64,000 bases of DNA from Arthrobacter sp. CDRTa11 (GCF_026427775.1 NZ_CP044532.1:744001-808000); one strand, 5' to 3'; counted from the first letter of the stretch, positions 43,395 through 52,524 are shown. Translations and numbers: made by a program. Notes: generated by a model from the letters alone, not told the origin.

Positions 43395-44990
43395 TCAGAT
43401 TTCCCACGGTGCCTTGATGGGGAAGTATTTCTCCAGGAAATCCGTCACCAGCTCCGCCCTTTCGTCTGCGGGGACTTCCGGGAAGCTTCCGTCATTCAGG
43501 CAGAAGAAGTCCATGTTCCGCTTGGCCAGAAGCTTGGGCAGGTAGTTCAGTCCTGCACGCATGGTGGTGTCTATGTAACGCACCTTTGCCGCTGTCTGCG
43601 TCACTGCCTGTCCGGTGAGGAGCGCGTAGTAGTGGTAGAGCGAGTTGGTGACGGAAATGTTGTCCGCGGCCCGGAATCGGCTGGCGGCCGTCTTCCTGAA
43701 CTCCTCGGGGAACTCGCGCTCCATCTCTGACACCACGCTGCGCCTCAGCGGTGCAGCAGTGTGTTCCAGGTGACGGGTGGTGATGCGGCCGAACCTGTTC
43801 CACAGCAGCTTGCGGTTGACCCGGGCCGCATTTTCGAAGCCGCTGCGCTCGGCGTCGTTGTCGCCCAGCCCGATTCTGGTTTCAGCCTCAACGAACTTGG
43901 TGATGCCACCCGGCGTGAAAAACATGTCCGGGCTGACGGGCCGGCCAAAGAACATGTCGTCGTTGGAGTACAGGAAGTGCTCCGACAGCCCTTCGATGTT
44001 GTGCAGCTGGCATTCCACCGCCTGCGAGTTGTGCGTAGGAAGGACCGAGGGGTCGGAGAAGAATTCCTCGCTGCGGACAATCGTCACGGCCGGGTGCTCG
44101 GCGAGCCAGGCAGGTGCTGGTGAGTCCGTGGCAATAAAGATCCGCCGGATCCACGGCGCGAACATGTACACGGAGCGCAGGGCGTACTTGAGTTCGTCGA
44201 TCTGCCGGAAGCGTGCCTCGTGGTCATCGCCTTCACCGAGCACCACGCCCTGCTGCTGGGCGCGGCGGGCAGCGATGTATTCGGGCGAGCTGCCATCCAC
44301 CCAGGAAAACACGAGGTCGATGTCGAAGCTGATGTCGCTGGCGTGGTCAGCAAACATGTTCTCGATGGTGGGCCACGTGTGGCCGTAACGTTCCACAGTT
44401 CCGCGGACCGCGTCCTGGCTGAGCATGGTCCGCCGGGTCAGGGAATTCTCGATGGGCAGGATCACCTGGTTGCCCTCAAAGCTCCACAGCTCCAGCTGGA
44501 CACCCGCCGATGACCCAAACTCGAAGCCGCCGTCGGGCTCCACGCGCGGGCGGTACAGGCGGAAGATGCGCGCCTGCCGGTTGGGCGAGAGCTCGCCGTC
44601 GGCAACGAGGACAAAGGACTTCTTCTTGGCGTCCACGGTCATCGAATAGACGGGCTCGTTGCGGCAGGCTTTTACCAGCGCATCCCGGAGCGTCTTCCGG
44701 TCCTTCCAATCAAGCGCGATCACCGGGCGGTCGCTGTTGCCCCGGACAAGGAGGTAGTCCAGGCCGGCGCCTGCGAGGACGTTGCGAAGGAACAGCAAAT
44801 CCTCCACCATCGCCTGGTAGGGCGTCCGGTTGTGGTTGATCAGGGCATACCTGCCCTTATGCCGGACAACGTCGGGGCGGTGTTTGAGGCGCGCCTCAGC
44901 CGCCGGGGATGTCACCTCCGCGTGTACGCGCGCTTCTACGGACGCCTGGCTGCCGTAGTAAATCTCGTCCTGGACCGGTGCTTCTGTAAT
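43395..44990 (-). CDS. Stealth-type sugar phosphotransferase, possible ATT start
   Basis: Stealth domains CR1-CR4 are visible: DIDLVFSWVDGSSPEYI (CR1), the Asp-containing LKYALRSVYMFAPWIRRIFI (CR2), YSNDDMFFGRPV (CR3) and a late conserved HYYALLTG region (CR4). These enzymes add sugar-1-phosphates to capsule or wall polymers. The first ordinary start (GTG 44915, giving 506 residues) has GGAG directly against it, which is poor. The frame stays open 25 codons further to ATT 44988-44990, with GGAG six bases upstream, and these codons read plausibly (TEAPVQDEIYYGSQASVEAR). No ATG, GTG or TTG lies between. So either a rare ATT start is used or the shorter form is right. Confidence 0.8.
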   Translation of the reverse strand: MTEAPVQDEIYYGSQASVEARVHAEVTSPAAEARLKHRPDVVRHKGRYALINHNRTPYQAMVEDLLFLRNVLAGAGLDYLLVRGNSDRPVIALDWKDRKTLRDALVKACRNEPVYSMTVDAKKKSFVLVADGELSPNRQARIFRLYRPRVEPDGGFEFGSSAGVQLELWSFEGNQVILPIENSLTRRTMLSQDAVRGTVERYGHTWPTIENMFADHASDISFDIDLVFSWVDGSSPEYIAARRAQQQGVVLGEGDDHEARFRQIDELKYALRSVYMFAPWIRRIFIATDSPAPAWLAEHPAVTIVRSEEFFSDPSVLPTHNSQAVECQLHNIEGLSEHFLYSNDDMFFGRPVSPDMFFTPGGITKFVEAETRIGLGDNDAERSGFENAARVNRKLLWNRFGRITTRHLEHTAAPLRRSVVSEMEREFPEEFRKTAASRFRAADNISVTNSLYHYYALLTGQAVTQTAAKVRYIDTTMRAGLNYLPKLLAKRNMDFFCLNDGSFPEVPADERAELVTDFLEKYFPIKAPWEI

Positions 44991-45092
44991 GGTTGTCTCC
45001 GTGCTGCTAAATCGTAAGCGTTCTTACCCTGCATAATAGCCCGGCATGGAAAACGGCAGGTTTCGAACGGGCCAACTGGCCGGGAAGGGGCC

Positions 45093-46019
45093 TCAGCCGA
45101 TCAGGGCGTCGAGCCAGTCACGCAGGAACGCGCCCCCGGCGTCGTCATGAATGACGTCGGCGGCCAGTCCCAGGTCAGCGGCCGTCAGCACCGCGTACGG
45201 CTTTACGGGAACGCCGTCCGCGGGACGGACGTCAACGTGTTTAACGGCGTGGTCATTGTGGTGAAGCCAGTCTGCCATGGCGTAGTCCGTCCGGGAATCT
45301 CCCACCGTGCGCCAGGCCTGCGGGGTGATGCCTTGGGCGGCGAGAAGTTCCACTGCCCGGCTGGCCCCGAGATCCTTGCCCAGCCGTACGGATTCGATGT
45401 CCGTGGAAATGATGGTGGGGTCCACCCGGTAGTCCACTTCGTCGTCGGAATTGGGCGCGTGATGCTCCAGCCGAACCACACCCAGGCCGTGGCGCGCCAT
45501 CAGGTGCATGGCATCGGAGTCGAAGAGCTTCTGTTCCGCCAGGTAGTCCGAGTTGGCCACCTCCACGTGCTGCTCCACGGACACCATGGCGCGCTTGGTC
45601 TCATCGAAGAACATGTGCGCGGCGTAGTCCTCTGCGACCAACCTGCGTATGTCGTCGCCGTAGGCCTTGGGTACCGCCAGTTCCCGGTCCACGTGGATGG
45701 GGCCGGGCCCTGCCGCTGTGTAACTGAACCACACAGCACCCTTCTCGCAGATGGCGTGGATGACTGTTTCCGAGGGCATTCCGGCGGCGATCATCGGCTC
45801 CATCACCTGGGTCCGGATGAACTCATCGGAGCGGCCGGTGTTGAAGATGACTGGGATGCCGGCAGCGGCAAGCGCTACCAGGTCAGAGATGATTTCCGGT
45901 TTTACGTCCCGGGTCACCGGGCTGGCCACGGGACCATCGACGTCGAGCAGGAGTGCCAGCGGCGGCGCGGAAGGCTGGCGAACGTCGGGTGTGCCGGCAG
46001 GAAAGTCGGTTGCAGTCAT
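45093..46019 (-). CDS. HAD superfamily hydrolase
   Basis: 308 residues. Nucleophile motif LLLDVDGPVAS (Asp26, Asp28), motif II in VIFNTGRSD, and motif III/IV near TVGDSRTDYAMADWL. The cap is large and of the Cof/C2 type. Likely a cytosolic phosphatase on a sugar phosphate or similar small substrate. The ATG has CACAAT 6 bases upstream, again like the leaderless genes. Confidence 0.85.
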   Translation of the reverse strand: MTATDFPAGTPDVRQPSAPPLALLLDVDGPVASPVTRDVKPEIISDLVALAAAGIPVIFNTGRSDEFIRTQVMEPMIAAGMPSETVIHAICEKGAVWFSYTAAGPGPIHVDRELAVPKAYGDDIRRLVAEDYAAHMFFDETKRAMVSVEQHVEVANSDYLAEQKLFDSDAMHLMARHGLGVVRLEHHAPNSDDEVDYRVDPTIISTDIESVRLGKDLGASRAVELLAAQGITPQAWRTVGDSRTDYAMADWLHHNDHAVKHVDVRPADGVPVKPYAVLTAADLGLAADVIHDDAGGAFLRDWLDALIG

Positions 46020-46167
46020 GGCTCCATTGTGTCAGCCGGGACCATGCGGACCTGTGTCACGGGCCGAAGCTCCGCGGGATGTGACAGATGGTCACCGTTT
46101 GGCTACAACCTTGGCACGCCACGATCCTGATCTTCTCTCAGACTGGGAAGCTGCCTAGGCTGGCAGG

Positions 46168-46467
46168 GTGATATTTAAAGCTGTGGGCGAGGGCCGCCCT
46201 TACCCCGACCATGGATACAGTTCGCCCAAAGAGTGGGCCGCGCTGCCGCCGCGTCCGGTCAGGCTGGACGAACTGGTGACCACCAAACGGACACTGGACC
46301 TTGAAGCTCTCCTGGCCGAGGACTCCACATTCTTCGGCGACCTCTTTCCACACGTGGTTCAGTTTCAGGGAACCCTGTATCTGGAGGACGGGCTGCACCG
46401 GGCCGTCCGCACAGCCCTCCACCAGCGGACCGCCATCCACGCCCGCGTGCTGGTCATAGATGGCTAG
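46168..46467 (+). CDS. Small conserved actinobacterial protein, unknown
   Basis: 99 residues from GTG 46168, which is 6 bases after TAGGCT and so leaderless. The pattern (YPDHGYSSPKEWAALPPRPV, LDLEALLAEDSTFFGDLFPHV, YLEDGLHRAVRTAL) is one I associate with a conserved actinobacterial protein sometimes labelled as a VapB-like antitoxin; no toxin gene is adjacent, so I would not use that name. Overlaps the following gene by 8 bases. Confidence 0.75.
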   Translation: MIFKAVGEGRPYPDHGYSSPKEWAALPPRPVRLDELVTTKRTLDLEALLAEDSTFFGDLFPHVVQFQGTLYLEDGLHRAVRTALHQRTAIHARVLVIDG

Positions 46468-47137
46468 GACGCCCAAGGCCAAGGACCCCGCGGTACTGCA
46501 CGGCCATCACGTAGTCACCGGCTCTGAACTTCGCGCCGCCTTTGAGGCCGGAGCGGATCCGGACAACCCGGTCCGGCTGCGCCGCAGGGTCCTGCACGGC
46601 GTGGTGCTGGTACTCCTCCTGGGGCTTATTGCCGCCGCCATCATCACCGCGACAGCCATCATCAGCGGGCAGTTGAAGCTTCCGGCGGCCGAAAGCAGCG
46701 AGGAGCCCGCTTCAGTCTGTCCGACAGCCACCTTTGACTACACCCCAAACGACAAGATCAACCTCAACGTCTACAACTCCACCAGCAGGCCCGGACTGGC
46801 CAGGACCGTCGCCGACGAGTTCCTCGCCCGGAAGTTCGTGGTGGGGGCGGTGGGCAACACCGACGCCGGCCACAGGGGAGTTGCAGCTGTGGTGTCAGGT
46901 GCGGCGGGCCAATCGGCGGCTTTCAGCGTCCAGCGCAACCTGCCTGGTTCGGACTACTACCAGGACGACCGCGCGGACGCGAGCGTGGATGTGATCGTTG
47001 CCGGAGACTTCAAGGAACTTGCAGCGGCGGAACTCGTGGACCAGACGCCCGGAACCCTCAGCTGCCCGCGTGAAAGCCGCCGCATCGCCGACGACGACAA
47101 GTATCCTGTTATGCCGACGGCGGGTGCAACGCCATAA
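46460..47137 (+). CDS. Membrane protein with LytR C-terminal domain
   Basis: 225 residues: a 45-residue cytoplasmic N-terminus, one helix (VLHGVVLVLLLGLIAAAIITATAI in two halves, about residues 45-70) and an extracellular LytR_C domain starting INLNVYNSTSRPGLARTVADEF. The LCP catalytic domain is absent. Such proteins sit at the cell envelope, perhaps assisting wall-polymer attachment. Translation is probably coupled to the preceding small gene. Confidence 0.88.
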   Translation: MARTPKAKDPAVLHGHHVVTGSELRAAFEAGADPDNPVRLRRRVLHGVVLVLLLGLIAAAIITATAIISGQLKLPAAESSEEPASVCPTATFDYTPNDKINLNVYNSTSRPGLARTVADEFLARKFVVGAVGNTDAGHRGVAAVVSGAAGQSAAFSVQRNLPGSDYYQDDRADASVDVIVAGDFKELAAAELVDQTPGTLSCPRESRRIADDDKYPVMPTAGATP

Positions 47138-47156
47138 CGCTTGTGCCGGTAACGGC

Positions 47157-47807
47157 CTAGCCGGTCACGGCAGGAAGCTGGTCCACGCGGACTGGGCGGC
47201 CGTCGTCGTCGAACCTTGCTCCGGCACCCAGTTGGATAAAACGGACTGTCCGGGCGATCCGGCCTTCAAGTTCCCCCGGCTCATCGCTGCCGCGGGCGGC
47301 GCTGGAGGAGAGGGTGCCGTGGATCAGTTTCGCCTGCTCGCCGACATCGGCCACCGGCAGATACCCCTGTTTCATGCCGTCACTGAGGATGCCCTGCAGC
47401 AGGACGCTGAGCTCGCCCACATGGTCCGCCAGTTTGGCGAAGGACGACGGCGACATCACCGCCGCCATGGCCGGCCCCGGCGGGAGGTGGCGGCGGCTCA
47501 GGTCCTCGACCTGGGAGCGCACGTACAGCGCCAGCCGTTCCACGGGGTTGTCCAGGCGATCCAAGGCCTCCCGCAATTCGGCGAGGAACCGTTCGGTCTC
47601 ATCCAGGGCATACGCAATCAGCAGTTCTTCGATGTCCGCAAAGTAGTTGTAGACCGCTGTCCGTCCCACCCCGGCGTGCCGGGCGACGTCGGTCATGGTC
47701 AGGCCAGGCAGCCCATGCGTGAACAGCAGCTCACCGAATGCCGTGAGGATGCGACGCTGCGTCTCGGCGCGTTGCGCGGCGTTACTGGCCGCCGAAATCC
47801 TGGGCAT
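47157..47807 (-). CDS. TetR/AcrR family transcriptional regulator
   Basis: 216 residues. N-terminal helix-turn-helix: RRILTAFGELLFTHGLPGLTMTDVARHAGVGRTAVYNYFADIEELL in the usual order; the C-terminal ligand domain is not assignable. Leaderless: TAAAGT is 6 bases before the ATG. A GACAC-N11-GTGTC repeat overlaps this promoter and suggests autorepression. It ends 19 bases from the convergent LytR_C gene. Confidence 0.92.
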   Translation of the reverse strand: MPRISAASNAAQRAETQRRILTAFGELLFTHGLPGLTMTDVARHAGVGRTAVYNYFADIEELLIAYALDETERFLAELREALDRLDNPVERLALYVRSQVEDLSRRHLPPGPAMAAVMSPSSFAKLADHVGELSVLLQGILSDGMKQGYLPVADVGEQAKLIHGTLSSSAARGSDEPGELEGRIARTVRFIQLGAGARFDDDGRPVRVDQLPAVTG

Positions 47808-47810
47808 GCA

Positions 47811-47831
47811 GACACTTTACCGCCGTGTGTC
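47811..47831. promoter_or_regulatory. Candidate TetR operator over its own promoter
   Basis: GACAC-N11-GTGTC spans the TAAAGT -10 box of the tetR gene. Confidence 0.45.
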
Positions 47832-47887
47832 AGTAAACCAGCAGTTGATACTGCATGCTCGCGCGCCGCGGGAGGGGCGGCGCAGGG

Positions 47888-48586
47888 TCAGACGGCGCAG
47901 CCGTCCGGGCCGCAGGAGTCCCCGCCGCCGGTGTTGACCAGAACCAGCGGATGGCTTTCCTGCCAGGCCTGGTTGAGGGCGGCGGTGAACGTCTCAGCAG
48001 GTTGGGCGCCGGACAGGCCGAACTTCCGGTCGATAACAAAGAACGGGACCCCGGTGACGCCCAGGGCGCGGGCTTCCCGGAAATCGTTCCGGACGTCGTC
48101 GGCGTACTTGTCAGTGGAGAACAATTCAGCCACCTCGGCAGCATCCAGGCCCAGGTCCTCGCCCAGTCCAGTCAGGTACTCCTGGTTGCCGATGTCCTTG
48201 CCAAGTTCGAAATGGTCGCTGAGCAAGCGCTCCTTGGCTGCGTCCTGCGCGCCGTGGGCTGCCGCCAGGTGAATCAGGCGGTGGGCCGTGAAGCTGTTGG
48301 CCACCACAACGTTGTCGAAGTCATAATTGAGGCCTTCCGACCGGGCCTGGACGGCCACATGGTCAAACATCTGCCTGACCTGTTGCGGCGCCAGCCCTTT
48401 CCGGGTGCTCAGATAATCCAGCTCGGTGCCGTCGTAGTGCTCGGGGAGCGTGGGATCCAGCTGGTAGCTGCGCCATTGGACGTCCACCGAGTCCCGGTGC
48501 GGGAACTCGGCCAGGGCAGCCTCAAACCGGCGCTTGCCGATGTAGCACCACGGGCACGCGACGTCTGACCAGATCTCAATCTTCAT
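47888..48586 (-). CDS. DsbA family oxidoreductase (FrnE-like)
   Basis: 232 residues, cytosolic. Thioredoxin fold with the redox pair Cys11-Pro-Trp-Cys14 (SDVACPWCYIGKRRFE), an all-helical insertion and the cis-Pro segment GVTGVPFFVIDRKFGLSGAQP. FrnE-like members act in polyketide handling or oxidative stress; no partner gene is present. It ends GGGDSCGPDGCAV with two further cysteines, common in actinobacterial homologues. Confidence 0.93.
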   Translation of the reverse strand: MKIEIWSDVACPWCYIGKRRFEAALAEFPHRDSVDVQWRSYQLDPTLPEHYDGTELDYLSTRKGLAPQQVRQMFDHVAVQARSEGLNYDFDNVVVANSFTAHRLIHLAAAHGAQDAAKERLLSDHFELGKDIGNQEYLTGLGEDLGLDAAEVAELFSTDKYADDVRNDFREARALGVTGVPFFVIDRKFGLSGAQPAETFTAALNQAWQESHPLVLVNTGGGDSCGPDGCAV

Positions 48587-48772
48587 GACTGGTTCAACTC
48601 CCGCGTCCCGGCCGCCATTCCGGGCAGGAGTGTCGGTTGCGTCACATTTTGGCCTTGTCTTGCGACCGTTTTCGGACCATAGTCAAAGCACAGGTTATGC
48701 AGAGGCCTTTCAGAATTAACTGGACGCTTGGCCACAGGGGGAGCCTGGCCTGTCACCCTCCTGGAGGTCTGG

Positions 48773-49834
48773 ATGCGGATAGGGCTGATTGCAGGACCAT
48801 GGATTCCTGTACCGCCGGTCACCTATGGCGGCATAGAAAGAGTTGTGGATCACCTTGCACGCGGGTTTGCGGACGCAGGCCATGAGGTCCTGTTGGCCGT
48901 CTCCTCCGACAGCGAGTGCCCGGTACCCCGGGTTCCCGGCATGGCCCCGTCCGACCCCGAAGAAGTGGGCACCACCGTCTCGGAACTGAGCCACGTCATT
49001 AAGGCCTACAAGGGTGTGCAGGGCGTGGACATCATCCACGACCACACCCTGGCCGGGCCGTTCTGCCCCTTCCGGCCGCCAGGAACCCCCGTAGTCACCA
49101 CCATCCACGGACTGCTCACCCCCGCCGTCGCGGAGATCTACCGGGCCGCCAGCGCCAACACCTCGATCATCGCCATCTCCCATGATCAGACCTCCCACGC
49201 CCCCGATATCCCGGTAGCGAAAGTGATCCACCATGGAATGGACCTCTCCTCTGTCCCGGCAGGCAGCGGGAGTGGCGGCTACCTGTGCTTTGTGGGCCGA
49301 ATGTGTCCGGACAAGGGAGTCATGGAAGCCATCGACCTGGCGCGGAAAGCGCGGATGCCGCTGAAAATTGCGGCCAAGATGCGCGAAGCCGAGGAACTGC
49401 GCTACTTCCGCGACGTCATCAAACCGCTGCTGGGAACCAACGAGGAGTTCGTGGGCGAAATCGGTGACGCCGAAAAATACCATCTCATGGGCGAAGCGGT
49501 GGCCTTCCTTAATCCCATCCAGTGGTCAGAGCCTTTTGGCCTGGTCATGATCGAATCCCTTGCCACCGGCACGCCGGTAGTGGGTACCCCCATAGGTTCC
49601 GCCCCCGAGATAGTGGAGCACGGACGGACAGGCTACCTGGCAGCCACCGACAAACTGGCGGACCTGGTTCCGGCGGCCGCCAGCCTGGACAGGGCGGCAT
49701 GCCGGGCCAGCGTACAGGAACGCTTCAGCGCTGAACGTATGGTTGCGGACCACCTTGACCTTTTCGAACAGCTCCTTGAAGGGAAGCCGGCTGCGGGCGT
49801 TCCCAATCCTGTTGGCTTGCACCAGAACCGTTAG
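48773..49834 (+). CDS. Glycosyltransferase family 4 protein
   Basis: 353 residues from ATG 48773, with CTGGAGG five bases upstream; earlier in-frame starts lack a site. GT-B fold: GPWIPVPPVTYGGIERVVDHLARG at the N-terminus, IIHDHTLAG, the linker VIHHGMDLS, CFVGRMCPDKGVMEAI, and the donor-binding EPFGLVMIESLATGTPVVGTP-like motif near residue 260. It transfers an activated sugar to an unknown acceptor. Monocistronic; homologues in actinobacteria are often single genes. Confidence 0.92.
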   Translation: MRIGLIAGPWIPVPPVTYGGIERVVDHLARGFADAGHEVLLAVSSDSECPVPRVPGMAPSDPEEVGTTVSELSHVIKAYKGVQGVDIIHDHTLAGPFCPFRPPGTPVVTTIHGLLTPAVAEIYRAASANTSIIAISHDQTSHAPDIPVAKVIHHGMDLSSVPAGSGSGGYLCFVGRMCPDKGVMEAIDLARKARMPLKIAAKMREAEELRYFRDVIKPLLGTNEEFVGEIGDAEKYHLMGEAVAFLNPIQWSEPFGLVMIESLATGTPVVGTPIGSAPEIVEHGRTGYLAATDKLADLVPAAASLDRAACRASVQERFSAERMVADHLDLFEQLLEGKPAAGVPNPVGLHQNR

Positions 49835-50175
49835 GAGCCTGGCCCAGCGTGCGCTCCATGACAAAGTCATGTTCCAGCGAGTTTCCCAGCCGGAAAGACT
49901 TGGTCCCCACTGTGCGGAATCCCGACTTCTCATAGAAGCGGATGGCACGGACGTTCTGGCTGTTGACGCCCAACTTCGGCGTCGATCACCAGCACGGTGA
50001 CGTCAGGATCCGCCAGGTATGCCTGGAAATGGCGCTCGCTGAGTGTGTTGGCCAGATGCGCGGAAATGTCCTCAGGAGACGCCGACGGCGGGCACGCCAG
50101 CGGAAAGGTGACTTCCGCCAGCCGGGCCAGCGCGCCGGCGTCGTCCGCTGTTGCTTTCCGAACGGTGTGGGGCAT
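49725..50175 (-). pseudogene. GNAT acetyltransferase remnant with internal deletion
   Basis: From ATG 50175 the first 60 residues read as a normal GNAT N-terminus (TVRKATADDAGALARLAEVTFPL ... DVTVLVIDAE). At about 49970-49980 the frame changes and the sequence continues as the C-terminal part, GVNSQNVRAIRFYEKSGFRTVG ... HDFVMERTL. The middle of the domain, with the acetyl-CoA loop (about 60-70 codons), is missing. The product cannot be active. The recognisable domain ends near 49845; the frame runs on into the end of the glycosyltransferase gene. Confidence 0.8.
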
Positions 50176-50197
50176 GTTCCAACCCTTCAGCCCCGCT

Positions 50198-50261
50198 GAG
50201 TTTTTGTCCATCTGTGGCGACTTTGAGCCCCGGCAAAGTCGCCGCATCTGGACAAAAACTC
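50198..50261. repeat. Long inverted repeat between sugar operon and GNAT remnant
   Basis: Arms of 28 bases (from GAGTTTTTGTCCA to GGCGACTTTG) match at 25 positions around the 8-base loop AGCCCCGG. No proper T run follows on the minus strand, so it is not a typical terminator. Confidence 0.85.
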
Positions 50262-50267
50262 TTCAGA

Positions 50268-51263
50268 TTACTGCTTGAAGGCGGCGTCGAAAGAGGTGCT
50301 CGACGGCGGGAAGTCGAACTTTTTGAGGGCGGCGAGGGCTTCGGGGGCGCCGTGCAGCCGGTCCATGCCGGCGTCTTCCCATTCAACCGAGATGGGTCCG
50401 TCATAGCCGATGGCGGCGAGCGCGCGGAAGGACGATTCCCAGGGCACATCGCCGCGGCCGGCGGAGACGAAGTCCCAGCCTCTGCGCGGATCACCCCAGG
50501 GCAGGTGGGAGCCCATAACGGTGTTCCGGCCCGTGGGGCGGAGCTTGGTGTCCTTGCAGTCCACGTGGTAGATCCGGTCCTTGAAGTCCCAGATGAACGA
50601 GACGGGGTCGATGCCCTGCCACATCATGTGGGACGGGTCCCAGTTCAGGCCGAATGCTTCGCGGTGGCCGATCGCTTCGAGGGTGCGGACGGTGGTCCAG
50701 TAGTCGTAGGCGATCTCGCTGGGGTGGACTTCGTGGGCGAAGCGGACCCGGCATTCGTCGAAGACGTCCAGGATGGGGTTCCAGCGGTCCGCGAAGTCCT
50801 GGTAGCCGGCGTCGATGACCTTTTCCGGGACGGGCGGGAACATGGCCACGTACTGCCAGATCGAGGACCCGGTGAACCCGACGACGGTGTCCACGCCCAG
50901 TGCCTGGGCGAGCCGGGCGGTGTGTTTCATTTCCTCGGCGGCGCGGGTGCGGACGCCTTCGGGGTCGCCGTCGCCCCACACCTTGGCTCCCACGATTCCT
51001 TCATGGCGGAAGTCGATGGGGTCATCGCAGACGGCCTGGCCCTTGAGGTGGTTGGAGATGGCCCAGACCTTGAGGTTGTACTTTTCCAGGACCGCGAGCT
51101 TGGAGTCCACGTAGCCTGGTTCGTCCCAGCGCCAGGCGTCCAGGTGGTCGCCGGAGACGGCGATTTCGAGTCCGTCGTAGCCCCAGCCGGAGGCAAGGCG
51201 GGCGACTTCCTCGAACGGGAGGTCGGCCCACTGGCCGGTGAACAGGGTGTACGGGCGGGGCAT
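50268..51263 (-). CDS. Sugar phosphate isomerase/epimerase family protein, paralogue of 357-1361
   Basis: 331 residues from ATG 51263 (GAAGGAG upstream). Nearly the same protein as that at 357-1361, sharing [57 protein letters not shown] and [12 protein letters not shown], with all four metal ligands kept (Glu in HEVH, Asp in NWDPSHM, His in YHVDCKD or its neighbour, Glu in VEWED). One difference is HVDCKD for HVHCKD. Its start is one base after the Gfo/Idh stop; last gene of a four-gene minus-strand operon. Confidence 0.9.
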   Translation of the reverse strand: MPRPYTLFTGQWADLPFEEVARLASGWGYDGLEIAVSGDHLDAWRWDEPGYVDSKLAVLEKYNLKVWAISNHLKGQAVCDDPIDFRHEGIVGAKVWGDGDPEGVRTRAAEEMKHTARLAQALGVDTVVGFTGSSIWQYVAMFPPVPEKVIDAGYQDFADRWNPILDVFDECRVRFAHEVHPSEIAYDYWTTVRTLEAIGHREAFGLNWDPSHMMWQGIDPVSFIWDFKDRIYHVDCKDTKLRPTGRNTVMGSHLPWGDPRRGWDFVSAGRGDVPWESSFRALAAIGYDGPISVEWEDAGMDRLHGAPEALAALKKFDFPPSSTSFDAAFKQ

Positions 51264-51264
51264 G

Positions 51265-52524
51265 TCAGGCTCCTTCAGTCGGGACGGTTTCGGACAGGGC
51301 TGTGTAGTTGCTGGCTGTTTCAGTCGTGGCTGGCGCCACGTTGATGATGGAACCCTTCGCAGCGGACGATTCTTCAATTGCCGCCAGGACTCGCTGGACG
51401 GCCAGGCCATCCTCGAACGACGGCGAAGGCTGGGTTCCGCCGTCGATGGCCAGCAGGAAGTCACGGATCTCGTGGGTGAATGTGTGCTCCCAGCCGATGA
51501 TGTGGCCCTGCGGCCACCACGCCTCAAGATAGGGGTGCTCCGGCTCGTTGACCAGGATCCGGCGGAAGCCCTGCTCGCGGACGGGGGCGGTGGCGTCCAG
51601 GAACCCGAGTTCGTTCAGGTTCTCCAGATCAAAGAGGATGGCGCCCTTGTCGCCGTAAATTTCCAGCTTCAGTGAATTCTTCTGGCCGGTGGCCACGCGC
51701 GAGACCTCCACCGAGGCAATGGCCCCGGAGGCCAGGGACAACGTTGCCCAGGCGGCGTCGTCGACCGTTACTTCCTCCGGGCCAGCCGCCCCGGGACGGC
51801 TGGTAGTGAAGGTGTGGGTGCGGCCCGAAACCTCCCTAACGCTATCTCCAAGCAGGAACATGACCTGGTCTATGGCGTGCGAAGCGATGTCCCCCAGGGC
51901 GCCCGAGCCGGCGCTTTCCTTCTTCAGCCGCCAGGTCATGGGGGCAGTCTCATCCGCGAGCCAGTCCTGGAGGTAGGCGGCGCGCACGTGCCGGATGACG
52001 CCCAGCCGGCCCTCGGCGATCAGCTCCTTCGCCAGGGCCAGCGCCGGAACCCGGCGGTAATTGAAACCCACCATGGACTGCACACCGTGTGCCCTGGCAG
52101 CCTGGGCCGCAGCCGTCATGGATTCGGCCTCGGCCAGGGTGTTGGCGAGCGGCTTTTCCAGGAGTACGTGCTTCCCGGCCTCCAGGGCAGCGGTGGCAAT
52201 CTCGGCGTGCAGCCATCCCGGCGCACAAATATCCACAATGTGGATGTCATCCCGTTCGATCACCGTGCGCCAGTCCGTTGCGGTTTCGGCCCAGCCGTAC
52301 TTCGCCGCGGCTTCCTTCACTCCGGCGGCGTCCCGGCCGACAAGGACCTTCTGTTCGAACGCCGGTACATCAAAGTAGCTGCCTACGTTCCGCCAGGCGT
52401 TCGAATGGGCCTTGCCCATAAAGGCGTAGCCAACCATGGCCACGCCCAGCGGCTGATCATCCCGGCGTGAGGGCATGGTGGGTTCCGTTTGCGGACGGTT
52501 GGTGCTGCGTTCCTGTGGGGTCAT
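51265..52524 (-). CDS. Gfo/Idh/MocA family oxidoreductase, paralogue of the gene at 1-343
   Basis: 419 residues; AGGA precedes the ATG. Rossmann start VAMVGYAFMGKAHSNAW, the EKP motif LLEKPLANTLAEAES and the pattern GFNYRRVPAL typical of sugar dehydrogenases in this family. Its C-terminus matches the partial protein at the left edge, and both are followed directly by the same kind of isomerase. Catalytic Lys of EKP and an AIDQ/SHAIDQ motif are present, so the enzyme should be active with NAD(P). Third gene of the operon. Confidence 0.92.
   Translation of the reverse strand: MTPQERSTNRPQTEPTMPSRRDDQPLGVAMVGYAFMGKAHSNAWRNVGSYFDVPAFEQKVLVGRDAAGVKEAAAKYGWAETATDWRTVIERDDIHIVDICAPGWLHAEIATAALEAGKHVLLEKPLANTLAEAESMTAAAQAARAHGVQSMVGFNYRRVPALALAKELIAEGRLGVIRHVRAAYLQDWLADETAPMTWRLKKESAGSGALGDIASHAIDQVMFLLGDSVREVSGRTHTFTTSRPGAAGPEEVTVDDAAWATLSLASGAIASVEVSRVATGQKNSLKLEIYGDKGAILFDLENLNELGFLDATAPVREQGFRRILVNEPEHPYLEAWWPQGHIIGWEHTFTHEIRDFLLAIDGGTQPSPSFEDGLAVQRVLAAIEESSAAKGSIINVAPATTETASNYTALSETVPTEGA

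Noticed and set aside
46081..46095. GTGAC-AGATG-GTCAC palindrome between the HAD gene and the small gene at 46168
   Set aside because: Short and not placed over a recognised promoter; kept as a note, not a feature.
46168..46467. VapB-type antitoxin
   Set aside because: No toxin gene is adjacent, the next gene is a LytR_C membrane protein, and no DNA-binding antitoxin motif is seen.
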